Below are positions 23,521-36,361 of a stretch of 64,000 bases of DNA, one piece after another. The position numbers were made by a program, and so were the translations under genes. Source of the DNA: Silene latifolia (lineage: Eukaryota; Streptophyta; Magnoliopsida; Caryophyllales; Caryophyllaceae); contig NC_133537.1 of NCBI RefSeq assembly GCF_048544455.1, positions 66,842,134 to 66,906,133 of the forward strand, read 5' to 3'. The notes under the pieces are model-generated. The model did no database searches. It was not told the DNA's origin and saw nothing but the letters and a program-made list of their open reading frames with translations. Numbering within the stretch: position 1 is the first letter of the stretch; each line of letters opens with the position of its first letter.

Positions 23521-25388
23521 GTGGGATCCGGTGAGAACGAACACTCGGTGAGAAGGTGAGAACGCACTAGATACATTAGAATATATATAAAAGGTGCACT
23601 TTTTTTTTTACCAAATCTCATATACACTTTTAACTAAAGTAGGTACACTTTTTTACCAAAATTCTATATACGCATGTTAAGAATGTAGATACACTTTTTT
23701 TTTTTTTTTTTTTTTTTACCGAATCTCATATACACTTTTAACTAAAGTAGGTACACTTTTTTACCAAAATTCTATATACGCATTTTAAGAATGTAGATAC
23801 ATTTTTTTTTTTTTTACAAAATCTCATATACACTTTAAACTAAAGTAGGTACACTTTTTACCAAAATTTTATATACGCATTTTAAGAATGTAGATACACT
23901 TTTTTAATAGTACTAGTCACTTTTTGTTAACCAAATGTCATATACACTTTGATACCCACAATTTGATAGATTTTTTTTACAGCTACTAAATACATTACAA
24001 TACATGTTAGATACGTTTTTTTCATAGATTCTCAGATACACTTTACATTATTATAGGCACGCTTTTACATAAATTCTAGATACATTTTATAATGATGTAG
24101 ATACATTTTTTTCTATACTAGGTACACTTTTTACATAAATTTTTATTAAAGAGAAGTGAAGAAAATAAAGAAGCAAGTGATTATCTTAAAGTCAAAAGCT
24201 TGACTTTGACAGACTAATAGGGAGTACTACTTTTCACATTCATCATCATCATCAACCTCCCTGTATTTGCTTTCATCATTCACCATTAAACCATTCATTC
24301 ATCACCAGACCTGCACCATCTCACCATCATTGACTTTATTTCGTCCACCACATCACCATAACCATCAAACCCGTCTTCTTCCCCCTTCATCACGACTACC
24401 ACCTGCATCATCAACTCAACTCCACCATCATCAACCACCACGACCTGCATTCAACACGTGCCATCCATCATCATCCCAAAAATTCACCACGACATCACCA
24501 TCATGCTCATCGACACCAAGCAACTGCAGCAACCACATCCATCACCTCCATTCACCTTCATCATCAATCCGCCATCTTCATCACCGTTAAACCCGAACTC
24601 CATTCATCAGCTTCATTACCATGCTCGACCTCCATTGATCATTCACTCGTCACCGTCATTTCATCGATTTCTTCAACTTCAAATTCTACACAATTCATAT
24701 CGAAATCAAATGTAATACTCATTAATTCGTTAATTGCAGCTTCACAATCACACAAAAAGCTCACAATTTAGTTAAATCATCAAATTACCGCTAAATCAAG
24801 ATCAATTCTCACCGAAGCTTGTTCTTTGACCAGTTTCTCTGTAAAATTATTAACCGAAAATCAAATTCGAGCAAAACAGAAGAATTTCATGAAATTTTTT
24901 ACAAAATTTTGATGACTGATCCAGCGGCGAGCTTCGAAGCATCCGGAAGTATTTGCATTAGCAGATGAGCTCGAGGAAATTGATAAAATTTCCGCAATTC
25001 CAGAAGATGATATTGCCAACAATTAAAACTGATCAAAGCTTTTCGTACCTAATAAACGCAGTTCTTCAATTTTAATCGATTAGTTGTTCGAGAAGTTGAA
25101 AACGTCAGATATCGATCGAAATTAGGCTAACAAGAGATCAGATCGGGAACCGAACTAAATTGAAAGGCAGTTGATGATCGGAATTTAATTGATTTTGATG
25201 AATTGAGGTGCAAAAGAGTTATTTACTTTATTGTGCGTGATGTTTTGGGGGATAGGTTTGTATTTGTTTCATTTTGGGAATTTTTGGAAAATGATGACGG
25301 GAGTGTAGAGAATATGACAGCGTTTGTTTTTAATAATTGGGTGTGGGTAGTACGTTCTCACCGAGTGATCGTTCTCACCGGATCTAAA

Positions 25389-25390
<2 letters not shown>
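23518..25390. mobile_element. Non-autonomous element with ~30-bp inverted ends between TA repeats
   Basis: The left end reads GATCCGGTGAGAACGAACAC. The right end (25355-25384) in reverse complement reads GATCCGGTGAGAACGATCAC. After these come CTCGGTGAGAA on both sides. The ends abut (AT)n tracts, so a TA-rich target is likely and no clear duplication can be read. The interior has three ~105-bp imperfect repeats (23597-23900), a CATCAC-rich stretch (24235-24710) and no transposase. The superfamily is not clear. It lies in the Gypsy-1 leader. Confidence 0.65.
23597..23900. repeat. Three imperfect ~105-bp tandem repeats
   Basis: Each unit carries ATCTCATATACACTTT, AAGTAGGTACACTTTTT, TATATACGCAT and AAGAATGTAGATACA in the same order, separated by T-runs of varying length. 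Confidence 0.85.

Positions 25391-25465
<75 letters not shown>
25391..25465. repeat. (TA)n microsatellite
   Basis: Perfect TA repeat directly right of the inverted-end element. Confidence 0.97.
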
Positions 25466-26100
<635 letters not shown>

Positions 26101-26152
26101 GTTGAGTCGTAGGGTATGTGTTTATGTTTGTCTCTTCTCTTATAGCTTAAAG

Positions 26153-27250
26153 ATGCCGCCAAAGAGATCTGCTTTATACACTAGCGCGCAAGAAATGAGT
26201 GTAGATGAGATAGTCAAGATGCTTGAGCATCAAGATGCGCTTATCGAGGCCCTGAAAAAGTTTGGAAAAGACAAAGAAGCCGGGGTGGACATTGCCAAGA
26301 TGAGCACTACGATAGGCCGCTTCAACCCAAAAGAGTATATGGGTACCGGTGCGCCAATTTTGTTCGACAATTGGCATAGGGAGATGGAGAACATCTTGAA
26401 TGTGGTTCACTGTCCCGAGGACTTCAAAGTGGAACAAGTTGCATTCTACTTGAGAGATGCTATGGAAGAGTGGTGGGATAAGGTAAGGGAGAGTGCCCTA
26501 GATTTGTATGTGAGGCAGGGTAAGTCAGCTATACCATGGAGTGAGTTTAAGAGAGCTATGTGCCGAGAGTTTGTACCTGAGCATGTTCGTAGTAAGTTTA
26601 CGGTGGAGTTTGATGATTTTAATATGACTCCGGATATGACTGTGACTGAGTACTATCATAAGTTTAATGAGAAGTCTAGGTATGCAGAGGATATGGGGTT
26701 GAATTAGGAGAACTTGGCACGGAGATTTGAGAAGGGGTTGACTTACAAGATAATGGAGAAGCTACCAGTTGTGGTCCTTACAGATGCTAAGGAAGTGTAT
26801 GAGCGAGCAGGGAGAGCTGAGAGATTGGTCGAAATGGCCAAGGAGAACAAGGAGATGGGTCTTGAGAAGAGAAAGGCTGAGAGTGAGGGTGGTGGTCAGT
26901 CCAGTTACAAGAGGGGTAACCACAACCAAGCGAGGGCTTACTCATCGGGATCGGGTTTTAGTATTGGAGCTTCTTTTGGGCATGGTCGTGGTGGTAGTAG
27001 TAGTAGCTGGAACATCTCTTGCTATAACTGTGGCGGTATGGGCCACAAAAGGCATGAGTGTACTAGTGCTGTGGGGAGAGGTTTTCAGAGACCATCGTAG
27101 GGGAGTTTCTCACAGAGTCCGTCTCAGAGTTACGCGAGCAACAGGCCGGCTGGTTCATGGAATAACCAAGAAGGTCAGAGTAACAACAACGGTGGATCTA
27201 ACCGTAATGGCGGTAACTCTTATCAGAAATCGGTAGCTAACAACAACTAG
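26153..27250 (+). pseudogene. Gypsy-1 gag
   Basis: The start is the ATG at 26153 (MPPKRSALYT), which begins the conserved Gag. The Retrotrans_gag core is seen at about residues 68-170 (LFDNWHREMENIL, WWDKVRESALD). TAG at 26705-26707 interrupts it. The same frame then continues (ARRFEKGLTYKI) to a CCHC knuckle CYNCGGMGHKRHEC at about 27019-27060. Further in-frame stops lie at 27098-27100 and 27248-27250. Gag would form particles and bind element RNA. Confidence 0.85.
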
Positions 27251-27724
27251 GGGTCGACAAAAGACCGGTGGCAAGTTATTCATCATGGGCAAGAAAGCTG
27301 CCGAGGATGATTCTCACGTGATCACGGGTACCTTTCTTGTTAATGGTGTTTTTACCTTTGTTTTGTTTTATTCGGGGGCGTCACAATCTTTTATATCGTC
27401 GAGTCATGCTAAGCTTTTGGGTTTGAGAGAGTTTGTGTCTGTAAAAGCTGAGGTTTTTATATCGTCGGGTGAGTCAGTATCTTGTGGGAGGTTGTATAAA
27501 GGTGTATCTATGATAGTTGGGCAGATTGACCTCCAGTGGATTTGTTAGAGTTTCCTATGGATGGTTTTGAGATGATAGTTGGTATGGATTGGCTGGGTAA
27601 GTATAAGGCTAGAATAGATTGTCACTAAAAGAGAGTCTCTTTGAGTGGTCCTAAGGGAGTTAGCGTGTCTTATCATGGGTTTGTTGTCAAACCCAAAGTC
27701 AAAGTGATTGTAACGGTGACATTG
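27251..27724 (+). pseudogene. Gypsy-1 protease and RT linker, cut by Tat-2
   Basis: A frameshift near 27248 leads into the frame at 27285 (MGKKAAEDDSHVITGTFLVN). The aspartic protease triad reads YSG in FYSGASQSFIS where DSG is expected, so the catalytic Asp is lost. A second frameshift near 27540 leads to IVGMDWLGKYKARIDC. The frame is interrupted at 27724 and resumes at 53175 (KSYLRKGCPL). The last five bases, CATTG (27720-27724), are the Tat-2 target duplication. Confidence 0.85.
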
Positions 27725-28279
27725 TGTAGATACCTCATTTCTGCACCTCCTGCAAACCACCCGGTGATGATTGGGCCGCATGTTTGGTACACGGAACGAT
27801 TTATGACAGTTCGTAAGTTTATCGTCAAGTGATAGCTCAAATACTTGTGTCTACCCCTTGGTTGTCATCTACGCGCCATTACGGTCGTTTTGACAGTAAT
27901 TAGAGTTCATTTGGAGTCCGTGTCAAAAACCGCTTCATTTTATAATAAACCGTTTAAAATGCCGAGTCGGAATGTTCTAGAATATTCCGGATATTTATTC
28001 CATAATTTATTTTTATATCCTTTTGGTATAATATATCCCGAAAATCTTATTTTAAGGAATAAGGAAGTCGAGATATACCGTAATTCCATAAAAGAAACGC
28101 GGAAATCTTTCTTCCGCAGGAGGAAACCTCTGGGGAATGGACGCAGCACCTGATGCGCCTCTTCCAAGAGCCGCAGTGGTTGCTGCGCCTCTTCCCCAAC
28201 CCTTTTCTGCTTATTTTCAGATCTTTTCGAGATTTGTTTCCAAAGTTTTAGTCATTCCATAATTCCCCCGTGTGATTAG

Positions 28280-28288
28280 TATAAATAG
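28280..28288 (+). promoter_or_regulatory. TATA box of Tat-2 5' LTR
   Basis: TATAAATAG about 555 bp into the LTR. The same box is in the 3' LTR at 51381-51389 and in Tat-1. Confidence 0.7.
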
Positions 28289-29721
28289 GGACCTTCGTTC
28301 CTCATATTTCTCACGCGAGTGTCCGCCCTTCTCTTCTCCCTTTGCATTCTAAGACCTTGCTCTAAGCTTATTGACATCTACGTGCTTAATCAATCGACCA
28401 CATAAGCTCGGATCCTTCTGAGTACCAGTCACTTTGTATGACCGACCAATTTGACCAACTACACTCAATTAATCAATCAATTTAATCTAAATCCTCTTAA
28501 GAGGGCACTTTCATCATACATTGGAGTCGAGCAATCACTAAACGTTAACTTAGTTAATCTCGTTTCATCAAACATGTAAGTATGAGGGTCTAAATCCCAT
28601 CTTTTATTATTGTATTTTATTATTGTACCAATTAATGTAAGGTTTACGTCAAAAATATGCATAAGAACGATTTCTAAAAATCCTTTTATCAAACTGTTTT
28701 TACGGATTAACTATAGGCAGACGTCGAGAAGAAACGCTGCAACTGATGCGCCTCTTCGAAGAGTCGCAGCATCTGCTGCACCTCTTCCAGAGGCTGCCGC
28801 AGTTCCTGCTTTTCTTCTTCTTCCTCGCCTCTTTGTTAATTCGTCTTCTTTTGTTGTTTTTTCTTATTTTCTTCTTATTCATTCGTATATAATAATTATA
28901 ACACATATTCATAATAATTTATCGCTTTAAATCCGACTTAAATCCCTTATAATCAATATTTGCGGGTTTTCGTCACCAAATCAAACCCGAATTTTGGAGA
29001 TTCGATTCGTTCATATCAAATCTCTGGAATTCGACTTTTGTATATGTTTTCATCTGTTTATCACGACTTGCGTATTGTTTCCATCTTAATAGTTTAACCT
29101 AAATAACCCTAATTAATTTATAATTAATTTCTAATTCGTCTTAATTCGTTCTAATTCGTTTTAATTCATTTTTACCGCTTTTATGACCGATTTTGCATGT
29201 TAATAATATGCTAAACCACTTTCATCCGAGTCAAATATCCATAATCAATCATTAAAAACACCAACGAATATTAACAACACGCAGTTCTGACTTCACAGCC
29301 AGAACTCACCTCAGGAACAGACACAGTGACCATTGCGCCTCTTCCAAGAGACGCAACATTGTTGCGCCTGTTCCAGGTTGAGCTCTATCTCTGAACTTCC
29401 GTTCTTTTTTTGACCTAATTCATTAGTTTACGTATTAATTGACTATTAACCGTAATATCACTCTAATCTATCGGTGTTATCCTAATTTATTTTCTCTTGT
29501 TTTTCTCAGATTATCCGTCTTAAATATATTTTTGACATGTAATTAATTTTAAACCCTAATTCGACGTTAATAAGTGCTAATTATATGTTCACCGACTTAG
29601 TTAATTCTCTTTTTTTTTTGGAAAAGTTAAGTATATTAATCATCATCAAAGGAGTACAAAAGTTCGTATATGTGACTGATTACAAAAATGTATCTAACAA
29701 GTATAAACAGTAACTGTCCTA

Positions 29722-32700
29722 CTAAACAAACAACTGAGACAAATGGTGGAGCCAAACTTCATCATCTCTGGTAATGGCAGCTTTGTTTCTAGTCCTGAAC
29801 CGAGTGCACACAGATTGAATTCCTTGGTTAACAATAAGGCCAGGTTGGGTAACTTTAGAATACAATCTTGCTTTGTTACGTTCCTGCCATATAAGATAAA
29901 TCAACTGAATATAGCAAGAACAAGTAACCCTTCTCACCAACAGGCTATTCCTTCTCCCTTTTCTGCTCCAGTTGACAAGATCATGAGGATCAAAATAAAA
30001 TTGAAGCTTATGCTGCAGCAGCTGCACACATCTGTTACTATATAAACAGTCAAAAAAGAGATGATCATGAGATTCATCGTGACTGTGACAAAGAAAACAG
30101 CTCAGATCAGAGGCACCTCCCATACGAACAAGACGGTCTTTAGTAAGTAATCTGCGTAGAACAACAGCCCAATAAATAAAGGAAGTTTTAGGGACATTCA
30201 TAGAGTTCCAGCAAACTCTCCACCAGCTGACTTCAGGATTAGGTCCCCTTAACCACTTGTAACCCTCATTAACAGAATAGTCAACCTGCTTACCCATCCA
30301 GCAATCATCAGAGTATGCAGGCCTAAAAATGCTCATGATATGTGCAATTTTTTTCCAAGACCAACTACAATCAGGGGGAGGATTATAGTCGGTCCAATGA
30401 GTATCCTTCAAATAAACATGAGATATCCACTTCACCCACAAATGATCTTTCTTGGAGGCAATCCACCAGACATACTTCCCAAGCAAAGCCTTGTTCCAAT
30501 TTTTTGAATGCTTAATCCCCAAACCACCTTCTGATTTGGGCAGACAACATTTATCCCAACTCACAGCAGGGGCACGTAAATAAGAATCCTTACCCCCCCC
30601 CCCCCCCCACAAAAAATTCCTACATAGACTATCAATCCTATTCATAATGCCATTAGGTATTAGAAAGATATTAGACCAATAAGAATGCAAGGACTGTAAA
30701 ACTGAGGTAACCAAAGTGAGTCTACCAGCATAGGACAGATGGTTAGCCCCCCAAGATCTAATCCTAGCAGTGATTTTATCAATAAGTTTCCTTCCCTCAG
30801 TTTTTGTAAGCTTCTTAGACGAGATAGGGACCCCCAGATACTTGAAGGGAAGGGACCCCTTCTTAAATCCAGAGACCTGCAAAATAGCCTCCACAGTCTG
30901 AGGTTGAGCACCATTGAAGTAAATTTCAGTTTTCTCTTTGTTGAGGCAAAGACCAGAGGCTGCTGAGAAAGTAGCAAAGGCCCTTAGCAGCCACATTATA
31001 GAAGTATCAGTGCCTTTAGAAAAGAGAAGAAGGTCGTCAGCAAATAAAAGATGATTCAGTTTCAAATGACCACACAGTGGATGGAATTTAAAGTCATCTT
31101 GTTGCCCTATAACATTGAGGATCCTGGAGAGGTAATCCATACATATAGTAAAGAGGAGTGGAGAGAGAGGATCACCCTGTCTAAGCCCACGTTTGCCTTT
31201 GAAAAAACCAAAAGAATTCCCATTAAGAGTCAAGGAATAGGTAGGAGAGGAGACACAACTCATAATCCACGCAATGAACTGTGCACGGAATTTCAAATGA
31301 TGGAGCATTTGAGAAATGAAGTCCCACTCAACACTATCATAAGCCTTCCTCAGGTTAATATTAACAAGACATCTAGAGGAGGTGATACGTCTGTCGTGTA
31401 CCTATCAAAAATAAACTAACTAAACTAACTATATAGCTAGGGAAGTCAGGTCGATCTCCTCAGGGAGGCAAGATATCTGTAGAAGTCCGTTTATTTGGTA
31501 ACAAATGGGGGGGGGGGGGTTGTTTGAATTGTTTTCTAAACTAAAGGTTTAAAGGAAGAGAAGTAGAGAAAAGAGCAGTAAAACCAGGAAATAGAACTAA
31601 ACTATCAGATAGAGAAGGGTCATGTCAGGATTTCGGTTCACTACGGTAGTTCAGTTATTCAACTGTAAACAACTTAGACAGATTAATGCGAGACGGATAT
31701 GGAAAGGTCCATTCGGTCCACTTTCTATCCTAAATTACCACTAACTTAACTTTCATCTTCGTCAGGGTAGTCTACTGTTCATAGCAGGCCTATTTAGTCC
31801 AATCTCTCGATCTAGGATTAATTTTAGCCAAATTAAAGGGAGGACTCAGAAGCGTGCACTCAACTAAGTCGGTAAAATACAATTAAATTGCTATGGTGAC
31901 AGAATCTCACAATTAATTCATCAAAACTATTTACTACATCATCACATTTCTACCGTAGATCCCCTAATCCCAACATAAATTAGATTTAGCTACTCATATT
32001 GCTATTAATACTATCAAAACTAACAGTAGATAAATAACCAGCATTCAACATATTAAAACTATAAATAAATTGCATAAAAAGTAAATTAGGGCAAAAAGTA
32101 AATAAAGCAAGACGAAGAATTAAAGCAAATGAAATGAAGTTTATTATTAAGAAAGGAGAAAGAGATTACAATCGTGCGAATCCGGCGTAAAGAACAATCA
32201 AATCCGAGCGAAATAAATCCCAAAATAAAGTTACAGTGAAGGAGAGAACAGTACGCAGTCTTGAATGATAGATAAACTTTGATAGTAGGAAAATTCTCCC
32301 TAGTAACGTAATGCTTAAATAGAAAAACAACTAAGTCCATAAGATAAAATAAACTCACGGGCTAACTAAAGCCCATGCCAGCAAAAACCACTCGATCGAG
32401 TGGAATAAAACCACTCGATCGAGCAAAACTCCATAAAATCTACTCGATCGAGTAGAATAGTTACTCGATCGAGTAACCCCTCTTTATAGCACTTCTGGAT
32501 CGAGTAGAAAAGCACTCGATCGACCAACCAAGGATGTAGAAACCACTCGATCGAGTAACAAAAGCACTCGATCGAGTCTTCTGTCTTCAATTCAGCTCAA
32601 ATCCATGCCCGGCTTCCTCGTAAACCGTGCCTTCACGCTTCCCAATGCAGTATCTCACTCTGGAAAAATCCCGTCTCCTCTAAATGCATGCAAAAAGGAC

Positions 32701-34635
32701 GAAAAAGGGTACGATTCCACTACTTTCGCGTTCATTTCTACAAAATGGACAAAACGAACCAAAGTAGCCAATTCGGGCATAATGCAATATAAATAGTAAA
32801 AAAGTACACAATAATACATGCTAAAATAGGCTAAAAGGACTATATAAAATGCACGTATCAGGAGGCTGCTTTCCTAGTATATAAACTCACAAGATCCTGA
32901 CAAATAAGAACATTCTCAACAATATTTCTGCCTTTAATGAATCCCCCTTGGTTAATACTCACCAGTTCAGGCAAAACTTTTTCCAATCTATTGCAAAGGA
33001 GCTTGGCAATGCATTTATATATAGTATTGCAACAGGCTATAGGTCTGAATTCAAGAACACTTGTGGGGTTACTGACTTTTGGGATAAGAGTAATATTGGT
33101 AGTATTGAGCTATTTTAAGAGCTTACCAGTAGAAAAGAAGTCCTTAATAGCATCACAAATCCCAGGCCCCACAATGTCCCAAGAGTCCTTAAAGAATTGA
33201 CTATTAAATCCATCTGGACCAAGGCTTTTAGATGCAGGAATAGAGAAAAAGCAAGCCTTAATTTCCTCATGAGTAACAGGTTGTAAAAGAATATGAGATA
33301 AAGACTCATCAATAACTTTACCAGTTCTAACATTGGCCTTATGGACATTAGTAGTAGGGCTGCTAGTTCCCAAAAGACCTTCATAATACTCCATAAATGC
33401 TTTCTCAATATCTTGAGGGTCCTGATGAGCAATCCCATGAACATCTTTAATCTGAAAAACTTTGCTCTGAATTTGTCTCTATTTTATCTGACTATGAAAA
33501 TATCTGGAGTTTTCATCACCCCCATGCAACCACTCAGTTTTTTATTTCTGTTTCAAATAGCTAAGTTTTGCTTTCTGCAAGGTGGCATAGGAGTCTGCAG
33601 CCTCTCTTTCAGCAAGACTGAGCTGATTGTCATGAGGGTTCTGATGAAGCTGAGTTTGCAAATCATCCAAAATGAGCCTAGACATATCAGCAGTGCGTTC
33701 CACATCAGAGAATTTGTTCTTATTGAGCAACTTCAAAGGTTTCTTTAAATTTCTGAGTTTAGTAACCACCTGATACATTTTGACCCCCACCACTGTTCTA
33801 TTCCACTCATGTTGTATAATTTCCATAAATTGAGGATCAAGACTCCACATGTTGAAGTATCTGAAGCTTGGTTTCCTAGCAGGTATATCAGGTTTCCTAG
33901 AGACTATACAGGGACAGTGATCAAAGTTACCCTCATTCATGAAATAAGCCTTGCTATCAGGATAAAGGAGCATCCAATCAATATTAACCAGGAATCTGTC
34001 AATTCTAGATAAAACCCCTGTGGTAGGATCCTGCTTATTTTTCCAAGTATAAAAAGAACCATAAGCTTGGATATCAGTAACATCACAATAACTGACACAC
34101 TATCTAAAATCTCTGATTTTATTCCAAGTCACATCACTCCCAAGTCTCTCATTATAGTTAAGCAAAGAATTGAAGTCCCCACAAATGCACCAAGGTTTAG
34201 TGCAATTATCCTTAAGGTTGTTAAGCTGACTCCATAATCCCTGCCTCTCACCATCAGAATTGAAGCCATAAACCACAGTATACCCAAAAGAATCACCAGA
34301 GCTAATTTCAGTAACCTCAACAGTGATATGTTGATCTGAACTAGCAAGGAGGTGAATAGAAAATAACTGTGGCAGCCAAATTACCCAAACTCTTCCTCCA
34401 GGATGATGACTATTATTATTAACTCCCTCCCAGTAATGACCTAATCTATGCAGAACAGTTAAGAAGTCATGCTCTTTAATTTTAGTCTCAACTAAACCAA
34501 ATAAACCAACCTTATTCTGATAGAGAAGTCTCTTAATATCTAGCTGTTTATTTGGATTATTCATTCCACGTACATTCCAAAAGCCTAATTTATTTATTAG
34601 CACTAGAAGACGCTTCTCCACCATCAACTGATACT
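29722..34635 (-). pseudogene. LINE ORF2: endonuclease, RT, zinc-binding domain
   Basis: The endonuclease N-terminus reads LGFWNVRGMNN, then LFGLVETKIK (Glu) and CICGDFNSLL (Asp-Phe-Asn), from about 34590 to 34120. In-frame stops lie at 34102-34100, near 33542 and near 33111. The RT region shows GPDGFNSQFFK and [20 protein letters not shown] before the solo LTR. After it come KAYDSVEWDF, GLRQGDPLSPLLF and the active site LLFADDLLLF. The last 528 codons (31308-29722) are open and end with a zf-RVT domain (SWWRVCWNSMNVPKTSFIYW, then CFLCHSHDESHDHLFFDC). A C-run of 14 lies near 30595. Confidence 0.9.
31383..32860 (-). mobile_element. Athila-like gypsy solo LTR in the LINE
   Basis: 1478 bp with ends TGATACGT and ACGTATCA and a 5-bp target duplication GGAGG at 31378-31382 and 32861-32865. 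On the minus strand it begins TGATACGTGCATTTTATA, typical of Athila-type LTRs. There is no internal region, so it is a solo LTR. A G-run lies at 31507-31518. Positions 32390-32580 hold about eight ACTCGATCGAGT copies or variants. Short open frames are chance. Confidence 0.88.
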
Positions 34636-35876
34636 TGCTCAATACTCTTCCCCTTATCTTTAGTAGGTGACACCGCCTCAGTATAAGTTTTGCCAGGACT
34701 GGTAGCAGAACTGGACACAAACTCCTGCCTAGTGACCTGAAGTATAGGGCTAGTAATAGGTATCAGAGACGAGTCATGATGAGTAGGACCACCAAAGGGA
34801 GTCTTAGGGACTGGCGCTACTGTTGCAGGAGGTTGTGAAGGAGGAGCCACAAGGCCAGGGGCCTTCACCACTTGCCTCCACACCTGAACTATGCGTGGCG
34901 CTGATGCCTTCTTAATACAAGCCTCTTTAGTGTGACCAATACCTTTACAGGCTCCACAATTTACTGGTTTCCACTCATACTCCACACCAACACTGACATC
35001 TTCTCCCTTTTCATCATGAAAATAAATTCTATCCGGTAATTCTTGGCCTATTTCAACCTCCACCATAAGACGAACATAGCCAATTTTGGTCTTATCCATG
35101 GTAGAAGTATCAGCTCTCATAAACTTACCAATAAGAGAAGCTATTTTCTCCAGACTAGATGCTCCCCAGAATTTAAGGCCCACACCACACAAACGAATCC
35201 AAACTGGGACAGACTTAACAGGTTCCTTAGCCAATGAAGCAGTTTCAGTCCTTGTTGCCAAACATTGGGAAACCCTGCTTTAAAACCAAGTCTCTACACT
35301 CCATGGTCGGGAAGTGTACAAGGAACGCCCCATTAGGTAAGAAGGACACCTTATCATATTTATATTGCCCCCAAATAGTCTTAATGAACCCAGATAACTG
35401 TGCCCATGGAGGGTTACCCCCAACACATAACAGATGACCGCAGTTGACCAGTATTCAAGCTCTGGTTTAACATCATCAAGAGTGATTTGAATAGATTGCT
35501 TAACCGGAGTATTAGGACGACGCTTACCAGTAACTTGAGTCCACCCAAGTTCTTCAGCAACTGGTTCATCCTCTGCCTCAGGGACTTCAGATTCTTCAGA
35601 TTCAACAGTTTCAACCACAATATCCAGATTAAGGACCGGAATCCCTATAATCTCACTAACCGAACGAGTGGTCTTCGCGTCAGAGGATTGCGGAATCACA
35701 GGACCTTCAGAACAAGCAGCTGGTATCTCAAAATCAGTAGGTTCACCCATTTCGTCACTATTATCACTATTATCAAGACGAAGATCAGCAGTATTTGTGA
35801 AAGAAAGTCGTAATTTTGCCTTGGATTGAATTTTTTGTTTGTTGAGAGAAGATTTTGATCGTGGTTTCTTTGCCAT
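34590..35876 (-). pseudogene. LINE ORF1 (RNA-binding protein)
   Basis: It starts MAKKPRSKSSLNKQK at 35876, with a basic N-terminus and an acidic linker. It runs into the plant LINE N-terminal domain (DUF4283-like). A frameshift at a G-run near 35418 and another near 35250 break the frame. The C-terminal frame 35261-34590 carries PVWIRLCGVGLKFWG and a CCHC knuckle, CGACKGIGHTKEAC, at about residues 101-114. A Pro/Ser-rich tail follows. ORF1 proteins of plant L1 elements bind the LINE RNA. The end overlaps the start of ORF2. Confidence 0.85.
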
Positions 35877-36340
35877 AGTGCAACCGAAACCCTAATTTTC
35901 TAGAGAGGATTTTCTCTCTCTAGAAATCATTCTCTTCGTCACGACTTAGTTAATTCTCACATGCTAGGATTAATCTGTGGATGTTGCATTGCATGCATAT
36001 AATTGACTGCATATCGAGTACAAACGATTTCCCTAATCATTAGTACAGGCCGCTATCGAGGCGGGCGGGATTAGGTGTTCAGTAAAAGGACTTCTTAATA
36101 CGTACCCTCACCCCTTACTCCAGATCTCTGTGAACATCCGTGTTCATTTGCATCCACGAGAGTCATTCTAGACATAGAATGCTAAGGGTAACGAGTTCTT
36201 AGTGTCTATGTCACTACTTTGTGTCTTGACTTGACGCGAAGTATTCGAACGATTTCCAATTTTCCACAATAAATTGGTGGCGACTCCACAAATGCAAACA
36301 TTTGTTTCCCAAGCACCCCCGTGGGCCCCCCGTATCCACA

Positions 36341-36361
36341 GTTTGGCGACTCCGCTGGGGA
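36341..36361 (+). promoter_or_regulatory. Tat-2 primer-binding site
   Basis: TTTGGCGACTCCGCTGGGG begins two bases after the LTR. This matches the Arg-tRNA-type primer site known from Ogre elements. Confidence 0.8.

Larger units (their letters stand above)
29610..35941 (-). mobile_element. L1-type LINE inside the Tat-2 5' LTR
   Basis: A T-run at 29610 marks the poly(A) end on the minus strand and the 5' end is at 35941. The 17-bp target duplication CGACTTAGTTAATTCTC lies at 29593-29609 and 35942-35958, which fits target-primed reverse transcription. The length, two reading frames and intact 5' end suggest a full-length insertion. A solo LTR of 1478 bp interrupts it at 31383-32860. Confidence 0.93.
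27725..36340 (+). repeat. Tat-2 5' LTR, split by a LINE
   Basis: It starts TGTAGATACC and ends GTATCCACA. Parts 27725-29609 and 35942-36340 join across the LINE. Without the insert it is ~2267 bp. A TATA box lies at 28280-28288. Copies of the GCGCCTCTTCCAAGAG motif lie at 28155, 28184, 28748 and 29335. A PBS-like decamer TGGCGACTCC lies at 36278-36287 in U5. Confidence 0.93.

Noticed and set aside
23233-23627. Open frames rich in Tyr-Ile repeats
   Set aside because: They are translations of the (AT)n microsatellite and have no coding value. The same holds for frames at 25203-25764.
24267-24715. His/Pro/Ser-rich open frames
   Set aside because: They come from a CATCAC/CATCAT-rich simple stretch inside the inverted-end element. 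There is no domain, start context or conservation.
28610-28930. 106-codon frame in the Tat-2 LTR, repeated near 51711
   Set aside because: It recurs only because the LTRs are copies. It spans the GCGCCTCTTCC motif and has no protein features.
30739-31419. Plus-strand frames over the LINE RT
   Set aside because: They are antisense shadows of the minus-strand ORF2.
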